Assembly (NCBI GenBank): GCA_031266695.1
Contig: JAISAK010000092.1
Coordinates: 1-7,009, forward strand
From: Treponema sp.
Lineage (GTDB): Bacteria > Spirochaetota > Spirochaetia > Treponematales > Breznakiellaceae
Reading direction: 5' to 3'
DNA length: 7,009 nucleotides
In this document: positions 6,343 through 7,009 of the stretch, one piece after another
How the letters are laid out: each line of letters begins with the position of its first letter
How positions within the stretch are numbered: position 1 is the stretch's first letter
The notes under the pieces: model-generated
The model's input: only the letters and a program-made list of their open reading frames with translations
Told to the model about the DNA's origin: nothing
Database searches by the model: none
Position numbers and translations under genes: made by a program

Positions 6343-6664
6343 TTTTTGTTGAAAGTTTGCTTTCGTCGGTGATGTTCCACACATCCTGCTTCAGCTCCCG
6401 CCCCGGACGAAACGCGGCAATACCGTGGGAATGACTTGCGATAGCTTCGCCGGTCCTGGGGTTTCTGGCCTTTGATCTGCCCCTGCGCACCTTGACCTCG
6501 AAGGTGCCGAAGCCCCTGAGTTCTATCACCAGCTTCCGCATAAGGGCGTCTTTTATTTCATCAATAAATAGATCAATGATGGTTCGGATTTCTTTTCTGC
6601 TCATGCCGGTTTTCTGGTACAGTGAATCCACAACATCGGCTTTCGTATATTTTTTTACCGCCAT
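6335..6664 (-). CDS. hup: HU family DNA-binding protein
   Basis: A 109-residue HU/IHF-type nucleoid protein that binds and bends DNA as a dimer. The N-terminal helices (TKADVVDSLYQKTGMSRKEIRTIIDLFIDEIKDAL, about residues 7-41) are followed by the beta-arm signature GFGTFEVKVRRGRSKARNPRTG (51-72) with the intercalating Pro69 in RNPR. The core ends in AAFRPGRELKQDV. Relative to a typical 90-residue HU there is a polar tail of about 14 residues (NITDESKLSTKND). The usual IPxxxVxxF segment is replaced by ASHSHGIAAF. The ATG at 6664 is chosen over a GTG at 6667 because GAGG lies 5 nt before the ATG. The gene starts 24 nt after rpsT and its end overlaps the start of lnt. HU and IHF subunits cannot be told apart securely from sequence; HU is favoured. 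Confidence 0.95.
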   Translation of the reverse strand: MAVKKYTKADVVDSLYQKTGMSRKEIRTIIDLFIDEIKDALMRKLVIELRGFGTFEVKVRRGRSKARNPRTGEAIASHSHGIAAFRPGRELKQDVWNITDESKLSTKND

Positions 6665-6688
6665 CACACCCTCTCGCGGCGGGCCCGG

Positions 6689-6964
6689 TTACTGAGCCGC
6701 TTTGACGGAATTGAAAAACAACTGCATCCGCGATTTTTTTCGGGCCGCGGTGTTTTTCTTGATAATGCCCTTCCGGGCGGCGGAATCGATTTTCCTGATC
6801 ATATCTTTCAAAGCGGCCTCGGCCCCGGGAAGATCTTTCTTCCGTGCCAACCCTACGAATGTTTTTGCGCTGGTTCTGACCGCGCTTTTAACCGACTTGT
6901 TGCGGAGCCTCCGCTCCTCGCTCTGCCGGTGGCGTTTTTCCGCGGAACTACTCTTGACTGCCAA
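6689..6964 (-). CDS. rpsT: 30S ribosomal protein S20, TTG start
   Basis: S20 is an early-binding primary 16S rRNA protein of the small subunit. The 91-residue product begins (M)AVKSSSAEKRHRQSEERRLRN and is very rich in Lys/Arg/Ala/Ser, with the long helices typical of S20 (RTSAKTFVGLA, LKDMIRKIDSAARKGIIKKNTAARKKSR). The length fits the family (E. coli 87). No ATG or GTG is available near the expected start. The TTG at 6964 matches the family N-terminus and has GGGGG 6 nt upstream. A further TTG at 6997 would add 11 residues (LNKSNHWGFS...) unlike S20 and is rejected. E. coli rpsT also starts with UUG, which there limits translation and is tied to autoregulation. It is the first gene visible of the operon; its promoter is beyond the window or very close to the edge. 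Confidence 0.94.
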   Translation of the reverse strand: MAVKSSSAEKRHRQSEERRLRNKSVKSAVRTSAKTFVGLARKKDLPGAEAALKDMIRKIDSAARKGIIKKNTAARKKSRMQLFFNSVKAAQ

Positions 6965-6970
6965 AGAAAA

Positions 6971-6975
6971 CCCCC
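6971..6975 (-). promoter_or_regulatory. Ribosome binding site of rpsT
   Basis: GGGGG on the minus strand, 6 nt before the TTG at 6964. It is preceded directly by the small palindrome CCAATCATTGG (6974-6984 region), which could fold against it. It is not a textbook AGGAGG, but it is the only purine-rich stretch at the right distance and it supports the TTG start. Confidence 0.55.
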
Positions 6976-7009
6976 AATGATTGGACTTGTTCAACAACCC
7001 GGTTGGTTG

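Noticed and set aside
1..7009. CRISPR array, insertion sequence, tRNA or phage-related system
   Set aside because: No regularly spaced repeats, transposase-like frames, terminal inverted repeats or tRNA-like cloverleafs were seen; nearly all bases are explained by core genes.

Overview
The window reads as a chromosomal housekeeping segment of a spirochaete, most likely a treponeme of moderately high GC. Three things point there. The first is the gene set and order: rpsT, hup, lnt, cinA-type amidase, rho, rpmE. From memory, much the same order (hup, lnt, a cinA-like gene, rho, rpmE) occurs in Treponema pallidum around TP0251-TP0255. The second is a bactofilin inside the cluster. The third is the general style of the proteins. 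The species cannot be fixed from the sequence alone. No mobile element, CRISPR array, tRNA or rRNA is visible, and I see no clearly undescribed defence or mobile system.

Layout. Bases 1-516 (+) hold the 3' end of a gene for a TPR-like protein preceded by a Pro/Ala/Gly-rich linker. It converges on the minus-strand genes across a hairpin at 518-540. Everything else is on the minus strand. Reading in the direction of transcription, from the right edge leftwards, the order is: rpsT (S20, TTG start), hup (HU), lnt (apolipoprotein N-acyltransferase), a receiver-plus-coiled-coil response regulator, a bactofilin, a stand-alone CinA C-terminal domain protein, then a strong promoter, rho, and rpmE (L31).

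The six genes rpsT to cinA/pncC are packed with gaps of 24 nt or less and three overlaps (8, 4 and 8 nt), so they look like one translationally coupled operon whose promoter lies off the right edge. It mixes translation (S20), nucleoid structure (HU), lipoprotein maturation (Lnt), signalling (response regulator), cytoskeleton (bactofilin) and NAD salvage (PncC-like). Rho has its own near-consensus sigma-70 promoter (TTGACA, 17 nt, TATGAT), set immediately after the cinA stop, and a predicted leader of about 130 nt. That leader carries a hairpin, a competing pairing partner beside the ribosome binding site, and a possible 25-codon leader ORF that ends in the hairpin loop. rpmE has no obvious promoter and may be read through from rho, with a strand-specific hairpin between them.

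The most notable points are the rho leader architecture, the roughly 215-residue disordered RG-containing insertion at the Rho N-terminus, and the output-less coiled-coil response regulator coupled to lnt and a bactofilin.
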